Source of the DNA: Bacteroidales bacterium
GTDB taxonomy: Bacteria > Bacteroidota > Bacteroidia > Bacteroidales > VadinHA17
Direction of reading: 5' to 3'
Assembly (NCBI GenBank): GCA_016715075.1
Contig: JADKBK010000014.1
Span: 1 to 64,000, forward strand
DNA length: 64,000 nt
Shown here one piece after another: positions 18,829 to 28,336 of the stretch. The notes under the pieces are model-generated. The model saw only the letters and a list, made by a program, of their open reading frames with translations. It was not told where the DNA came from and ran no database searches. Each line of letters begins with the position of its first letter. The stretch's first letter is position 1. Made by a program: the position numbers and the translations under genes.

Positions 18829-19911
18829 TTACTCGTAAAGTTTTATTGAGCCGTATGAGGATGTTATGTTTACTGTTGCAGAGGGATTTTCCTCATCTCC
18901 GATAATGCCTGAAATTTCGCTTCTGTTGCTTTCGATTATTCTTTTCTGGTTCCTGAATTTGTCTTCATTATATTTCAAACCGCCATAGGAAAGTCTTGCT
19001 GAGAGATTGTAGCTCGCCGCTTCATCTATTCCCAGTTTGACACCAATATACCTGGTATCGGTTTCTATCTTTTCAAATCCGGCAGGTATTGTTTCCACTG
19101 AGAATGAACCATAGCTGCCGTTGTAGTTGAGTTTTTTAAGAAGCTCTCCAACATTTACATCGCAATAGCCATTTTCGAGAACGAGGTTGTTTATTTTGCT
19201 TATTCTGATATTGTCATATTTACTTTCACCAACTACAGAGCTTGTTTCACCGAGCGACAGTTTTGAATATTTACTGTCGAGAAGAATAGCCTGACTTTTC
19301 TCTATTTCGAATCCGCCGGCATATCTTAAGGTCAGATCCAGCCAGCCGGCTTCATCAATTGTACCTTTTCCGTACGAAAGGTTAATGTTATTGAGTGGTT
19401 TGATATTTCCTCTTGTCAGTTTCCCTGCTGTCAGGTTTCCGTATCTGATGTCGAGGTTTACCAATCCGTTGAGTTCATTGATATCTGTATTGCCATATTT
19501 ATTTGCAAGTGTGAGAGATGTTCCGGCAGGCATTTTGATACTATAATCGATGCTGAATTTTTTAGAGTCGCCTCCCCAGCCGGTGAAGTTGAAACTGTCA
19601 TCAATTATTGTTTTGGCTGAGATAAGGTTCTCTCCTTCAGAAAATTGAACATCAATATAGCTGATAAGTTTCTGCGCTTTTTCCTGGTTTGGCAGTTCAA
19701 CTGTAATTTTGACATCTATTACAACCATGTCCTTATCCCAGTTTTCAACTGACACATCGCCGTATTTATTGTTGATTTCCAGCGTTGTATTCGGTCCTGC
19801 CTTGTACTCCTTATGGAATTCCTTTGTAACCTCCTCTGCCTTCAGAGTGAAAGGTATAACAAGGAGTGCTATTATGAGTAGCCATCCTGATTTATAAACT
19901 GACTTTTTCAT
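18829..19911 (-). CDS. DUF4097-like beta-helix protein of an ECF sigma operon
   Basis: A 360-residue exported protein: signal peptide 1-25 ending at TLKAEE, then a series of short beta-rich repeats containing a Tyr-Gly step roughly every 20 residues (NKYGDVSVENW, NKYGNTDINEL, IRYGNLTAG, LSYGKGTID). This fits a right-handed beta-helix and the DUF4097/putative adhesin family common in Bacteroidota. Its start overlaps the anti-sigma gene by 20 bases, so it is the third gene of the sigma-anti-sigma operon and probably a target or sensor partner of that envelope-stress switch. The exact role is not known. A related copy lies downstream after a terminator. Confidence 0.75.
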   Translation of the reverse strand: MKKSVYKSGWLLIIALLVIPFTLKAEEVTKEFHKEYKAGPNTTLEINNKYGDVSVENWDKDMVVIDVKITVELPNQEKAQKLISYIDVQFSEGENLISAKTIIDDSFNFTGWGGDSKKFSIDYSIKMPAGTSLTLANKYGNTDINELNGLVNLDIRYGNLTAGKLTRGNIKPLNNINLSYGKGTIDEAGWLDLTLRYAGGFEIEKSQAILLDSKYSKLSLGETSSVVGESKYDNIRISKINNLVLENGYCDVNVGELLKKLNYNGSYGSFSVETIPAGFEKIETDTRYIGVKLGIDEAASYNLSARLSYGGLKYNEDKFRNQKRIIESNRSEISGIIGDEENPSATVNITSSYGSIKLYE

Positions 19912-20455
19912 CTTCTCCTTTATTTAAGTTATCATTTCTCATTGTTTTAAGCTGATTGACTATATATGTCATGATCTCAAGCTTAGTCTGATAATGTTCT
20001 ATCATTGCATTTATTATACGTTCGTCATTGGGATTTGCCTTGAGTTCTTTCTGCAGGGAGACATAGGTTGAATCCATGCTTTTCATCTCTTTTACAAGCA
20101 TTTCTCTCTGTTCGGGGTTACTCTGCAGATCAGTATTCACGATTTCTCCTTCCATAAGGCTGACCTGATGAATGTAGTAGTTCTCAACCTCTTTATACTG
20201 AGGTGATACCTGTCCGAGAGTCATTCTGCTGTTTCCTGTACGGATAAAATGATCCCATGTCCAGAGCGATGACAGTGTAACCAGAAGTGTCACAACTGCG
20301 GCTCTCAGTAGGTAAGGCACAATGCTTCTCTTGTTTGCTTTGGCCTGGCATCTGATTTCAAGCTTTACGCTGAACCTGTCGAAGTGTCCTTCCGAGGGCT
20401 CTTTGTCTTCGAAAAGATCTCTGTTATTCCTGATTATATCTTCTATAGTTTTCAT
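19892..20455 (-). CDS. Putative anti-sigma factor, single-pass membrane protein
   Basis: A 187-residue protein with a cytoplasmic N-terminal stretch (MKTIEDIIRNNRDLFEDKEP), one membrane segment near residues 45-65 (IVPYLLRAAVVTLLVTLSSL) and a helical extracytoplasmic C-terminal part (KEVENYYIHQVSL). It follows the ECF sigma gene by 13 bases and overlaps the next gene by 20. Position and topology are what one expects of an anti-sigma factor that holds RpoE-type sigma factors at the membrane. I do not recognise a named anti-sigma domain, so the assignment is contextual. Confidence 0.65.
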   Translation of the reverse strand: MKTIEDIIRNNRDLFEDKEPSEGHFDRFSVKLEIRCQAKANKRSIVPYLLRAAVVTLLVTLSSLWTWDHFIRTGNSRMTLGQVSPQYKEVENYYIHQVSLMEGEIVNTDLQSNPEQREMLVKEMKSMDSTYVSLQKELKANPNDERIINAMIEHYQTKLEIMTYIVNQLKTMRNDNLNKGEDEKVSL

Positions 20456-20468
20456 AACTGATAAAATT

Positions 20469-21029
20469 TCATTTTCCTTTTAATTCTCCGATGAGTTTCT
20501 GTTTTGCCCTTGAAAGCTGGGATCGGGAAGTGCTGCTGTTGATTGATAGTATTTCAGCAATTTCATCATGATCGTAACCTTCAAGCAGATAGAGAGAAAG
20601 TATGACCCTGTAACCGTCAGGCAGTCGTTCGATGGCTTCCTTTACCTCTTCAACCTTAAGATCCATCTCCTCGTACCTTGCTGCATCGTCACTGCTTTCA
20701 TCCCTTATCCCAATATGAGATTCAATATCTTCAAAGACCGCTTTTCTTTTATTCAGTGCATCGAGTGACCGGTTGATTACTATTTTTTTTAACCATGCTC
20801 CGAAACTAACTGTTCCTGAATATGTATCAATCTTTTCAAAGGCCGACAGGAACGATTCCTGCATAACATCCTCAGCTTCCATTGTCTCTCCCACGATCCT
20901 CAGACTTGTATTGTACATTGCCTTATAGTACAATTTATAAACCTGGAACTGAGCTTTCTGGTCACCGGTTTTACACCCGTCAATGAGATCCTGGTGTAAA
21001 TTTCTGAATGCCGCTTCTACATTTGCCAT
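20469..21029 (-). CDS. ECF-type RNA polymerase sigma factor (sigma-70 family)
   Basis: About 186 residues from ATG 21029; the longer frame would use GTG at 21071. Region 2 is recognisable from YKAMYNTSLRIVGETMEAED and VMQESFLSAFEKID with GAWLKKIVINRSLD. Region 4 contains LPDGYRVILSLYLLEGYDHD and the DNA-contacting helix ending in SRSQLSRAKQKL. There is no region 1 or 3, which defines the ECF class. The sigma factor would direct RNA polymerase to a small regulon, probably including its own operon with the downstream anti-sigma factor and DUF4097-like protein. Confidence 0.88.
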   Translation of the reverse strand: MANVEAAFRNLHQDLIDGCKTGDQKAQFQVYKLYYKAMYNTSLRIVGETMEAEDVMQESFLSAFEKIDTYSGTVSFGAWLKKIVINRSLDALNKRKAVFEDIESHIGIRDESSDDAARYEEMDLKVEEVKEAIERLPDGYRVILSLYLLEGYDHDEIAEILSINSSTSRSQLSRAKQKLIGELKGK

Positions 21030-21153
21030 CTTAAGGGGAAATCTAGATTGAATATGTTTTGCTGCACCCACGTTCCATTGATTAAATTTCTACTCAATAG
21101 ACGGGGCATAAAATTAAATGCTGCACAGAAATTAAAAATATTTGTATTTAATT

Positions 21154-22029
21154 TCAGAAAAAATTCATAATAATACCCTGAGTTACCTGCCCGGTGGAAT
21201 AATCCAGCTGGGAACCAAACAGGCTGTGGGGGATTGAATAGACCAGGAGGAGAACAACTGCAGCGAGTGCAGTATAGAACGGTCTTTCCTTTTTACGGTT
21301 CATTATTACAGCTAATATCCAGAATATTAATGCTATCAATGTTTTGTTATCCGTGAGGTCCCATCCGAAAGGGATCCCTGTCCATAGATCTCCGAAGGCA
21401 TAATACTGAACAAGTGGACCAAGTATCATCCCTCCCGCTGTAAGAAGAATAAGGGTCCAGAGAGTATATTTTTTGTAAAGAGGATGTTTTATTACGCTCA
21501 TCAGACCTGCAAGTGTCGAGAATAACATTGCTGTAAACATCAGCAGTATATGAGGAATAAGGATATGGGCTGGTACACCGCCTTTAAATCTTATCACAAC
21601 AGGAGCATCCTGGAAATAGGTCTGCACTCCTTTGGAGTCGGTTATTTCGAAATAATACTGGATCTTTCCGGCAGCCGGCTGCTGAGGTACTTCAGCAAAA
21701 TACCCTTTATCTTCAGTCATTTTGAAGATCTTATTCATCACAAAAGAATGAATGGGATATACCCTGTACTTAAAATCTGCCGACTGATATTCTTCATCTG
21801 ACCTGTAGCGCTTAAAGAATATTTTTGCAACAACAGTGGTGTCAGCAATATTAAGCTTTACCTCAGCTCTTTCATCCAGTGCCAGACTGCGGACAAGTCT
21901 TAATTTACACAACTGTTCGTTGATCATTATATCCAGCTTCTTCGGATATGTAGGACCTGTTTGTCTCTGATAGATTGCAGCTGATACTGTTATCAGGAAT
22001 GCTAAAGTCCAAAGGAGAAACTTCTTCAT
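21154..22029 (-). CDS. Conserved membrane protein of unknown function
   Basis: 291 residues. An N-terminal signal/anchor (residues 3-20) is followed by a beta-rich extracytoplasmic domain to about residue 150. Four hydrophobic segments follow: near ILIPHILLMFTAMLF, YTLWTLILLTAGGMI, TLIALIFWILAVI and FYTALAAVVLLLVY. I do not recognise a characterised family. Neighbours are the ECF sigma operon downstream and a peptidase upstream on the same strand, with about 60 bases to the latter. Nothing in the sequence suggests catalytic residues. Confidence 0.6.
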   Translation of the reverse strand: MKKFLLWTLAFLITVSAAIYQRQTGPTYPKKLDIMINEQLCKLRLVRSLALDERAEVKLNIADTTVVAKIFFKRYRSDEEYQSADFKYRVYPIHSFVMNKIFKMTEDKGYFAEVPQQPAAGKIQYYFEITDSKGVQTYFQDAPVVIRFKGGVPAHILIPHILLMFTAMLFSTLAGLMSVIKHPLYKKYTLWTLILLTAGGMILGPLVQYYAFGDLWTGIPFGWDLTDNKTLIALIFWILAVIMNRKKERPFYTALAAVVLLLVYSIPHSLFGSQLDYSTGQVTQGIIMNFF

Positions 22030-22089
22030 AATGGTGAATATTAAATCTCAAATATCAAATTTCAAATATATTATTAGACGCTTCCGGTA

Positions 22090-23880
22090 CTACAGTTGTA
22101 TCAATAATACTTCTTTTTTCCCATTACGGAGAATTTCAACACTTATTGTCTGACCATGCTTCAGCTGGCCCATCCTTGACATATAATCCTGTATGTTATT
22201 GACTGTTTTTCCGTTAATAGCCGTTATTATGTCTCCTTTTTTCATTCCGCCCAATGAGGCAGGTTTGCCAGGTGTAACAGCGTCAGCTCTCAAACCATTC
22301 TGGATAACACCTGCAAAATCGGGCATGATGCCAAGACTTACCCCTTTTCCTCTGCGGTATCTCACCGGTTCAACTTTTGGGCCTGCTTCCCTGAACTTAA
22401 GTCTTTCGGGTGCATTTGCCAGTTCCACGCCTGTATTGAAGACCTGTGATGAAATACTTACCATCCCGGGGAAATTGAGCTTATCCCATGTGTCAGCAGG
22501 GGTATGGTAATCGAGATGCGCTCCTGTAAAATAGAATAAAACAGGGATATTCCTGAAGTAGAATGATGAATGGTCAGATGGTCCGTAACCTTCATCAGAT
22601 AGCTTCATTTTAATTTTTAAGGTATCACTTTTTGCATAGATAAGTTCCCTGAGCCCGGAAGCTGTTCCTACACCGGAAATCTGCAGCATGCTTGTGTCAT
22701 TAAGCCTTCCGACCATATCAAGGTTAAGCATTGCATTTACTTTTGAAAGATCAATTCCCGGATCCTCAGTAAAATGCTTCGATCCGAGCAGTCCCTCTTC
22801 TTCTCCGGAAAATGCCATGAAAATAATGCTCCTCTTATGGCTTCCCTTTGTAAGTGCAAATTTTTCTGCCAGTTCCAGCATCATGGAAACACCTGATGCA
22901 TTATCATCTGCTCCATGATGGACTCCGGTGGTATCAGGAGCCCTGCTCGAGGAGCCCGGTCCTCCCATTCCGAGGTGATCAAAATGAGCGCCAATGATTA
23001 TGTATTCATTTTTAAGCTTTTCATCTTCACCTGGAAGCATCATTACTACATTTTGTGTATTTGCAGTTTCCCTTACAATTTCCGCGGTTGCATTTACAGC
23101 AGATTCAGTATCAAAACCCAGGGGTTTTCTCGATTTATTAACGCTCTTCTCAAGGGTTTCTACTGAAGTTTTTGACTTTGCAAGAATGAGGTTTGCAACT
23201 TCTCTCTTTATTCTTAATACAGGTATCCCAACAGAAAAACCTTCATTATTAAGCGGATCAAAAGTATCCTGAGAGTCAGCTGCGGGGCCAGAAACGAGAA
23301 GCACACCTGCTGCTCCCATATCCTTGGCCAGTAATGCCTTATCTCTGTCACCGCTGTATTGAATATATGGACTCTTTGTATTCTCAGCCTCCGGATCAGC
23401 ACGGAGGATCATCACCCATTTACCCTTTACATCGATTGTACTGTAATCATTCCATTTTAAGCTGTCACCGCTTATATTAAAGCCATATCCTGCAAAGATC
23501 ACCACCGATTCCAGGTTCCCGTTTGAACTGAAGGAGAGAGGCATGAAATCAGTGTCCAGAGTATAAGCGGTCCCATTAATTACCAGCGCATTATTCTTTC
23601 CGGGAATGATTCTTTTCGTCACTTCAAAACGTTGAAGTCCGTCACCTGAAAGCGGTATCAGTCCAAAAGAGGCAAGCTCTTCCCTGATATAACCTGCTGC
23701 CAGGCTGTCACCCGGTGACCCTGTGAGCCTTCCTTTAAGTGAATCTGAAGCCAGAAATCTGACATGTTCTTTTAATTCCTTAACGGTGACTTCCCTGTTT
23801 CCCGAACATGAAAACAGAAAAAGGATTCCAATCAAAGGGAAAGCCCAAAGGTTATATTTATTGACAATATTTCTATTCAT
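22090..23880 (-). CDS. M28 family metallopeptidase lipoprotein with C-terminal PDZ domain
   Basis: 596 residues. A lipobox LFSC lies near residue 25. A PA-domain insertion sits between about residues 130 and 260 of an M28 peptidase. Metal ligands are in IIIGAHFDHLGMGG and GADDNASGVSMM, the catalytic Glu in FSGEEEGLLGS, and further ligands in NLDMVGRL and the C-terminal DYHTPADTWDK. The last about 90 residues form a PDZ domain (IQNGLRADAVTPGKPASLGG). The combination is a common Bacteroidota periplasmic or surface aminopeptidase. It lies 68 bases downstream of rocD on the same strand. Confidence 0.88.
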   Translation of the reverse strand: MNRNIVNKYNLWAFPLIGILFLFSCSGNREVTVKELKEHVRFLASDSLKGRLTGSPGDSLAAGYIREELASFGLIPLSGDGLQRFEVTKRIIPGKNNALVINGTAYTLDTDFMPLSFSSNGNLESVVIFAGYGFNISGDSLKWNDYSTIDVKGKWVMILRADPEAENTKSPYIQYSGDRDKALLAKDMGAAGVLLVSGPAADSQDTFDPLNNEGFSVGIPVLRIKREVANLILAKSKTSVETLEKSVNKSRKPLGFDTESAVNATAEIVRETANTQNVVMMLPGEDEKLKNEYIIIGAHFDHLGMGGPGSSSRAPDTTGVHHGADDNASGVSMMLELAEKFALTKGSHKRSIIFMAFSGEEEGLLGSKHFTEDPGIDLSKVNAMLNLDMVGRLNDTSMLQISGVGTASGLRELIYAKSDTLKIKMKLSDEGYGPSDHSSFYFRNIPVLFYFTGAHLDYHTPADTWDKLNFPGMVSISSQVFNTGVELANAPERLKFREAGPKVEPVRYRRGKGVSLGIMPDFAGVIQNGLRADAVTPGKPASLGGMKKGDIITAINGKTVNNIQDYMSRMGQLKHGQTISVEILRNGKKEVLLIQL

Positions 23881-23948
23881 AATGAATATGTTATGTCTGA
23901 AACATTCCAGACTGAACGTGATCCGGATCAGGTTTTTCTGAAAAGTGA

Positions 23949-25160
23949 TTATTCGAAAAGTTTAAAAGCTTCCTTAATAAGCGATATCGCTTCTCTGAGC
24001 TGAGCTTCGGTTATTATGAGAGGCGGTGCAAACCTGATGATATGTCCGTGAGTAGGTTTTGCTATGAGTCCCTTCTCTTTCATTGCAAGACAGACATCCC
24101 ATGCTTCTTTTCCGTTTTTAGGCCTGATAACGACTGCATTAAGCAAGCCTTTACCTCTTACCAGCTCGATCATTTCTGATTTGATACTGCTGAATTCTTC
24201 CCTGAAGATCTTGCCAAGACGTTCTGCGTTTTCTGCAAGTTTTTCTTCCCTGACCACTTCAAGAGCTGCTATTGCCACCTTTGCAGCAATTGGATTGCCT
24301 CCGAAAGTTGAGCCGTGTTCGCCAGGCTTAATTGTCAGCATGATCTCATCATCTGCAAGGACAGCTGATACTGGAAGGACACCGCCTGACAGGGCTTTAC
24401 CAAGTATAAGGATATCGGGTCTTACACCTTCATGATCGCATGCCAGAAGCTTTCCTGTACGGGCAATACCGGTCTGAACCTCATCGGCAATAAAAAGTAC
24501 ATTTTTTGATTTGCAGAGATCATAGGCTTTCTTCAGGTATCCCTCATCCGGAACAAATACTCCTGCTTCGCCCTGGATCGGTTCTACAAGAAATCCTGCA
24601 ACATCAGGATCTTTAAGTGCATTTTCAAGGGCATTGAGATCATTATAAGGAATAATAATGAATCCTGGCGTAAACGGTCCATAGTCATTCCTGGCATCAG
24701 GATCAGTTGACATTGAAATTATTGTAATTGTACGGCCATGGAAATTTCCGTCACATACAATGATCTTTGCATTGTCCTGCTTAATGCCTTTTTTCTTATA
24801 TGCCCATTTGCGGCAAAGCTTAAGGGCTGTTTCGTCAGCTTCTGCGCCTGAATTCATTGGCAGAACCTTGTCGTATTTAAAATACTTTGTAATATATTCC
24901 TCATACTCTCCAAGAACTGAATTATAGAATGCCCTGGAAGTAAGTGTGAGTATTTTAGCCTGATCAGTAAGAGCTTTAAGAATCTTTGGATGACAGTGCC
25001 CCTGATTGACTGCTGAATATGCTGATAAAAAGTCAAAATACCGCTTCCCTTCAACATCCCATACAAATGGCCCTTCACCTCTCTCTAGAACAACCGGCAG
25101 CGGATGATAGTTATGTGCTCCATATTTGTCCTCACGATTAATATAATCCTGTGTGTTCAT
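23949..25160 (-). CDS. rocD: Ornithine--oxo-acid aminotransferase
   Basis: A 403-residue class III PLP aminotransferase. Near-diagnostic for ornithine delta-aminotransferase are EDKYGAHNYHPLPVVLERG at the N-terminus and FLSAYSAVNQGHCHPKI. The PLP-binding segment VLFIADEVQTGIARTG precedes the Schiff-base lysine in LILGKALSGGVLPVSAV, and HGSTFGGNPIA follows. It converts ornithine plus 2-oxoglutarate to glutamate semialdehyde and glutamate in the cytoplasm, linking arginine and proline metabolism. Length is normal. The GH106-like gene upstream is 104 bases away. Confidence 0.93.
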   Translation of the reverse strand: MNTQDYINREDKYGAHNYHPLPVVLERGEGPFVWDVEGKRYFDFLSAYSAVNQGHCHPKILKALTDQAKILTLTSRAFYNSVLGEYEEYITKYFKYDKVLPMNSGAEADETALKLCRKWAYKKKGIKQDNAKIIVCDGNFHGRTITIISMSTDPDARNDYGPFTPGFIIIPYNDLNALENALKDPDVAGFLVEPIQGEAGVFVPDEGYLKKAYDLCKSKNVLFIADEVQTGIARTGKLLACDHEGVRPDILILGKALSGGVLPVSAVLADDEIMLTIKPGEHGSTFGGNPIAAKVAIAALEVVREEKLAENAERLGKIFREEFSSIKSEMIELVRGKGLLNAVVIRPKNGKEAWDVCLAMKEKGLIAKPTHGHIIRFAPPLIITEAQLREAISLIKEAFKLFE

Positions 25161-25264
25161 TTTGTTGATTATTAGATATTTAAAAATCAGATAATTATGA
25201 CTACAATCTTACGAAAGCTTTTTATTATTTCAAAATCAAATTTTATCACTGTACATACGGCAGA

Positions 25265-28200
25265 TCAGCGCAAACTGGTACCGGTTCTTATGGTAACAGG
25301 TCCGATCAGACCAGACTGTGAGAGCGGGTCATTTTTTCCGTAAAACCTGTGAGTAGTAAACGTAAAACGTTTTGTAGGACGATTTGTTCCATTAAGCAGC
25401 CATTCAGGCCATTTGCCATCCTCAACGCCATCCCATGGCTGGAATTCATCTCCGATAAGCCTGTTTATCCACAAATTGACAACCTCAACCTCCAGCTGAT
25501 TTCCTTTTTCCTTCAGCAAACCGGTTATGTTTACCTGCCATGGTGCAGTCCACAAAATTCCCAGATCATGCCCGTTAACTTTTACCCTTCCAAGATTCTT
25601 AAGTACTCCCAGGTCAAGAAAATAATCAAGCTCAGTATTTATGGACTGATTCTCAGGCAGATCAAAGGATTTAGTATAGACTGCCTGACCTGAATAATAC
25701 CTTATACCCTCCTCCGGTCGTTCCGACCAGTCAGCGAGCTCATTAAAAACTATGTGATCAGGTCCTCCCCATACAGTATCAAATGATACATTCCATGGTC
25801 CCTCAAGAGTGAAAAAAGTCTTTTCTTCAGACTGGCTCACCTGTTTTACATTTTTATCTGTAACTGGCATTTTCCCACGATAAAAAACTATAAAACAACT
25901 CTGGTAGGAATTGAGCCTGACAGGTACAGATGTTGCACCGTCTATTGTACTTAGGCTTTCAATGGAATTAATTTCACCTGTAACAGGATTCCATATTTCC
26001 GCATTTTCCGTTCCGTCCCTGAAAATGCAGGTGTCTGAAACAATCTGGTCTGACCTGTTTGAAATAAAATAAATTTCCTTGTCTTCCAGGCTCCTGTGGG
26101 TATAGCGGATATTACCTGATGAGATGAAATCAGGTTTTGCTCCGGCATTGTTCAGAATTGATTCAGTTATCTTGTATTCGGGGTATAGATTCAGTGAGTC
26201 TTTTATTCCCCGGATTATTGATTTGTTATCCTTAAGTTTATTACCGCAGAATATTTTTCCGGACCCATATTCTCTGGCAGTCAGATCTTCCGGTATTGCT
26301 TCTTTCCCCCATATAGCCAGAGTCTCAGATTTCACTAAAGAATCGCAAAGCGGGTAATTGACAAGTGAAGGAGATTTAACTGGCGGGTTTCCTGCGATGA
26401 CGGCACCATTCTTCACAAGTTCTCCGATAGTAGCTATAAGTTCCGGTGTCATGGCAGCGACATCAGGTAAAACAAGCAAGCGATAGGAGGCACCTCCCGG
26501 GAATATAATCTTTTTATCGCGGACCGCAGCATATTTCATGAGGAATGTTGGGGATACCCCGTCAAATGAATAACCTTTCCTGTCAGGTAAAAAGGATGTT
26601 CCGTCAAGTGCCGACTTAGGCGGGAGAAATACCTGTGGAGCGCCTTCCGGTGTCAGGTAAAGAATATCAGCAACAGCTTTGCCCTGTGAAAGAACAAACT
26701 GGCATCTTGTAATATATTTATGGTAGGCTTCAGCCATAGGCCACCATGTCTGTCCTCTGTCCCAATGTACTCCATAAGGACCCATAGTCATTCCCGGGCG
26801 GTATTTGTCAGGAAGTGGTTTATGTGCGAAAGTGTGGTAAAAGAACCGGTTTATTCCAACACAAAACGCCCAGTCGCCCTGGTTTTTCACATTACCGGGA
26901 TATTTTTTCCATGCCTCGGGAGAATCGGCAGTAAAGGATTCCGCTGCAACAACTGGTAAGCCTGCGACATGTGCAATTGAAGTTGACTCGAAGCAGCCGA
27001 ATGTTGAGTTGAAGCCAAAACCATCGCTCCAGAATTCGCACATCGGCACATCAGCCACCCCTCCCAGATCAAGGTCAGCGGAGGGATTCATATCATATGG
27101 CTCAATTGAAAGCCGGAAGCCTGATCTTTTTCCAAGATCCCTGAAGTGGCCGGCATGGTTTTCAACAATAAGTTCACTGGAGGTCTGACGGAGATCCCAC
27201 AGGAACCGTTCACTCAGTTCCATACTGTTTACTATCCTGCCGGAGTATACAGGCAGGTAAAAGAGAGGATCATAGCCACGTCTCTTAATAAATTCTTCTC
27301 TGAAATGAGGGCTCCAGTTCTGAGACCCCATCTCCCAGCTGTCGATGTGTATCATGGTCCAGCCGCCACCCGTTTTACTGATGCCGGGCCTCACCTTTGA
27401 TATCAGCCTGCCGATATAAGTATCATAATGTGAATTAAATGAAGCCGTATCGAATTTATCAGCCTCAAAGCCTAATCCGGGGGCAGGGGCAGGGCGTGTA
27501 ACTGCTCCGTTATTCCTCTTTCCGAACCTCATTATTGTCCATTTTCCTGCAGGGACAGTCCAGTTCAGGCTACCATCCTTATTAAGTTTTTCAGTAATGT
27601 CGACGATTTTTGCCTGGTCGATTACTGATCCTTTTTTATCACTGAAAAATGCAGGGGCTGAGATAAATGGCAGCACGCCTGGCTGTGATGTGTAAGGAGC
27701 CCTGTAATAAAGGGCTTTTTCATCAATACCGCTTATTCTGTAATCTGTTTCTGGCGTGGGAAAGGCCAGAACAACGACATCTTCATACCAGCTGTCACGG
27801 ATTTTTTTGAGTTCTGCTGTGAGGCTCTCTTCTCCGAAAAACGGCTTCTTAGGCTTTGGAATTGAAAGCCTGCCTTTGAAAACCGAAGGTCCGGTTACCA
27901 TCGTGTCACTTGAAACCAGGTGAGACATCGACTGTGCAGGGGTGACCCATGGACCTCCGCTTCCTGCCCATCCCGGGCCGGATCCAAGAACAATCCGGAT
28001 TCCCAGACGCTCAGACTCCCTGACTGCATGTTTATAAAGCTCCTGCCACTCTTCTGTGAGGAAATCAACTTTTCCACGGGGAACACCAACATTTACTTCA
28101 AGAAAAAGAACATATCCAATTCCCGCCTGTTTCATGGATTCGAGGTCTGCCGTAATAGCCTCCCTGTTGAGATTGCCATCCATAAAATACCAGTAAACAC

Positions 28201-28336
28201 CTGGTCTGGCCGAATCGGGCGGATTGAGGAATCCCTCCCTTACAATATCGGGTTTTTGAGATTGTGAGCATGAAAAAAGCAGTGCAGCTAACATTAAAAA
28301 AGCTGCCAGCTGGGTAAGAGAGGTTTTACTATTCAT
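25265..28336 (-). CDS. GH106-like glycoside hydrolase (putative alpha-L-rhamnosidase), lipoprotein
   Basis: 1023 residues with lipobox LFSC near residue 23. The N-terminal part reads PGVYWYFMDGNLNREAITADLESMKQAG, in which the family normally has a WxWMxG-N-x-T motif, followed by GSGPGWAGSGGPWVTP. Both are characteristic of GH106 and related DUF-type glycosyl hydrolases. The C-terminal about 150 residues form a GH2-like sugar-binding jelly roll (YFLDLGVLKNLGRVKVNG, LGILWTAPW). GH106 enzymes remove L-rhamnose from pectic side chains; the substrate is inferred only from the family. Its start overlaps the trmD stop by 8 bases. Confidence 0.8.
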   Translation of the reverse strand: MNSKTSLTQLAAFLMLAALLFSCSQSQKPDIVREGFLNPPDSARPGVYWYFMDGNLNREAITADLESMKQAGIGYVLFLEVNVGVPRGKVDFLTEEWQELYKHAVRESERLGIRIVLGSGPGWAGSGGPWVTPAQSMSHLVSSDTMVTGPSVFKGRLSIPKPKKPFFGEESLTAELKKIRDSWYEDVVVLAFPTPETDYRISGIDEKALYYRAPYTSQPGVLPFISAPAFFSDKKGSVIDQAKIVDITEKLNKDGSLNWTVPAGKWTIMRFGKRNNGAVTRPAPAPGLGFEADKFDTASFNSHYDTYIGRLISKVRPGISKTGGGWTMIHIDSWEMGSQNWSPHFREEFIKRRGYDPLFYLPVYSGRIVNSMELSERFLWDLRQTSSELIVENHAGHFRDLGKRSGFRLSIEPYDMNPSADLDLGGVADVPMCEFWSDGFGFNSTFGCFESTSIAHVAGLPVVAAESFTADSPEAWKKYPGNVKNQGDWAFCVGINRFFYHTFAHKPLPDKYRPGMTMGPYGVHWDRGQTWWPMAEAYHKYITRCQFVLSQGKAVADILYLTPEGAPQVFLPPKSALDGTSFLPDRKGYSFDGVSPTFLMKYAAVRDKKIIFPGGASYRLLVLPDVAAMTPELIATIGELVKNGAVIAGNPPVKSPSLVNYPLCDSLVKSETLAIWGKEAIPEDLTAREYGSGKIFCGNKLKDNKSIIRGIKDSLNLYPEYKITESILNNAGAKPDFISSGNIRYTHRSLEDKEIYFISNRSDQIVSDTCIFRDGTENAEIWNPVTGEINSIESLSTIDGATSVPVRLNSYQSCFIVFYRGKMPVTDKNVKQVSQSEEKTFFTLEGPWNVSFDTVWGGPDHIVFNELADWSERPEEGIRYYSGQAVYTKSFDLPENQSINTELDYFLDLGVLKNLGRVKVNGHDLGILWTAPWQVNITGLLKEKGNQLEVEVVNLWINRLIGDEFQPWDGVEDGKWPEWLLNGTNRPTKRFTFTTHRFYGKNDPLSQSGLIGPVTIRTGTSLR

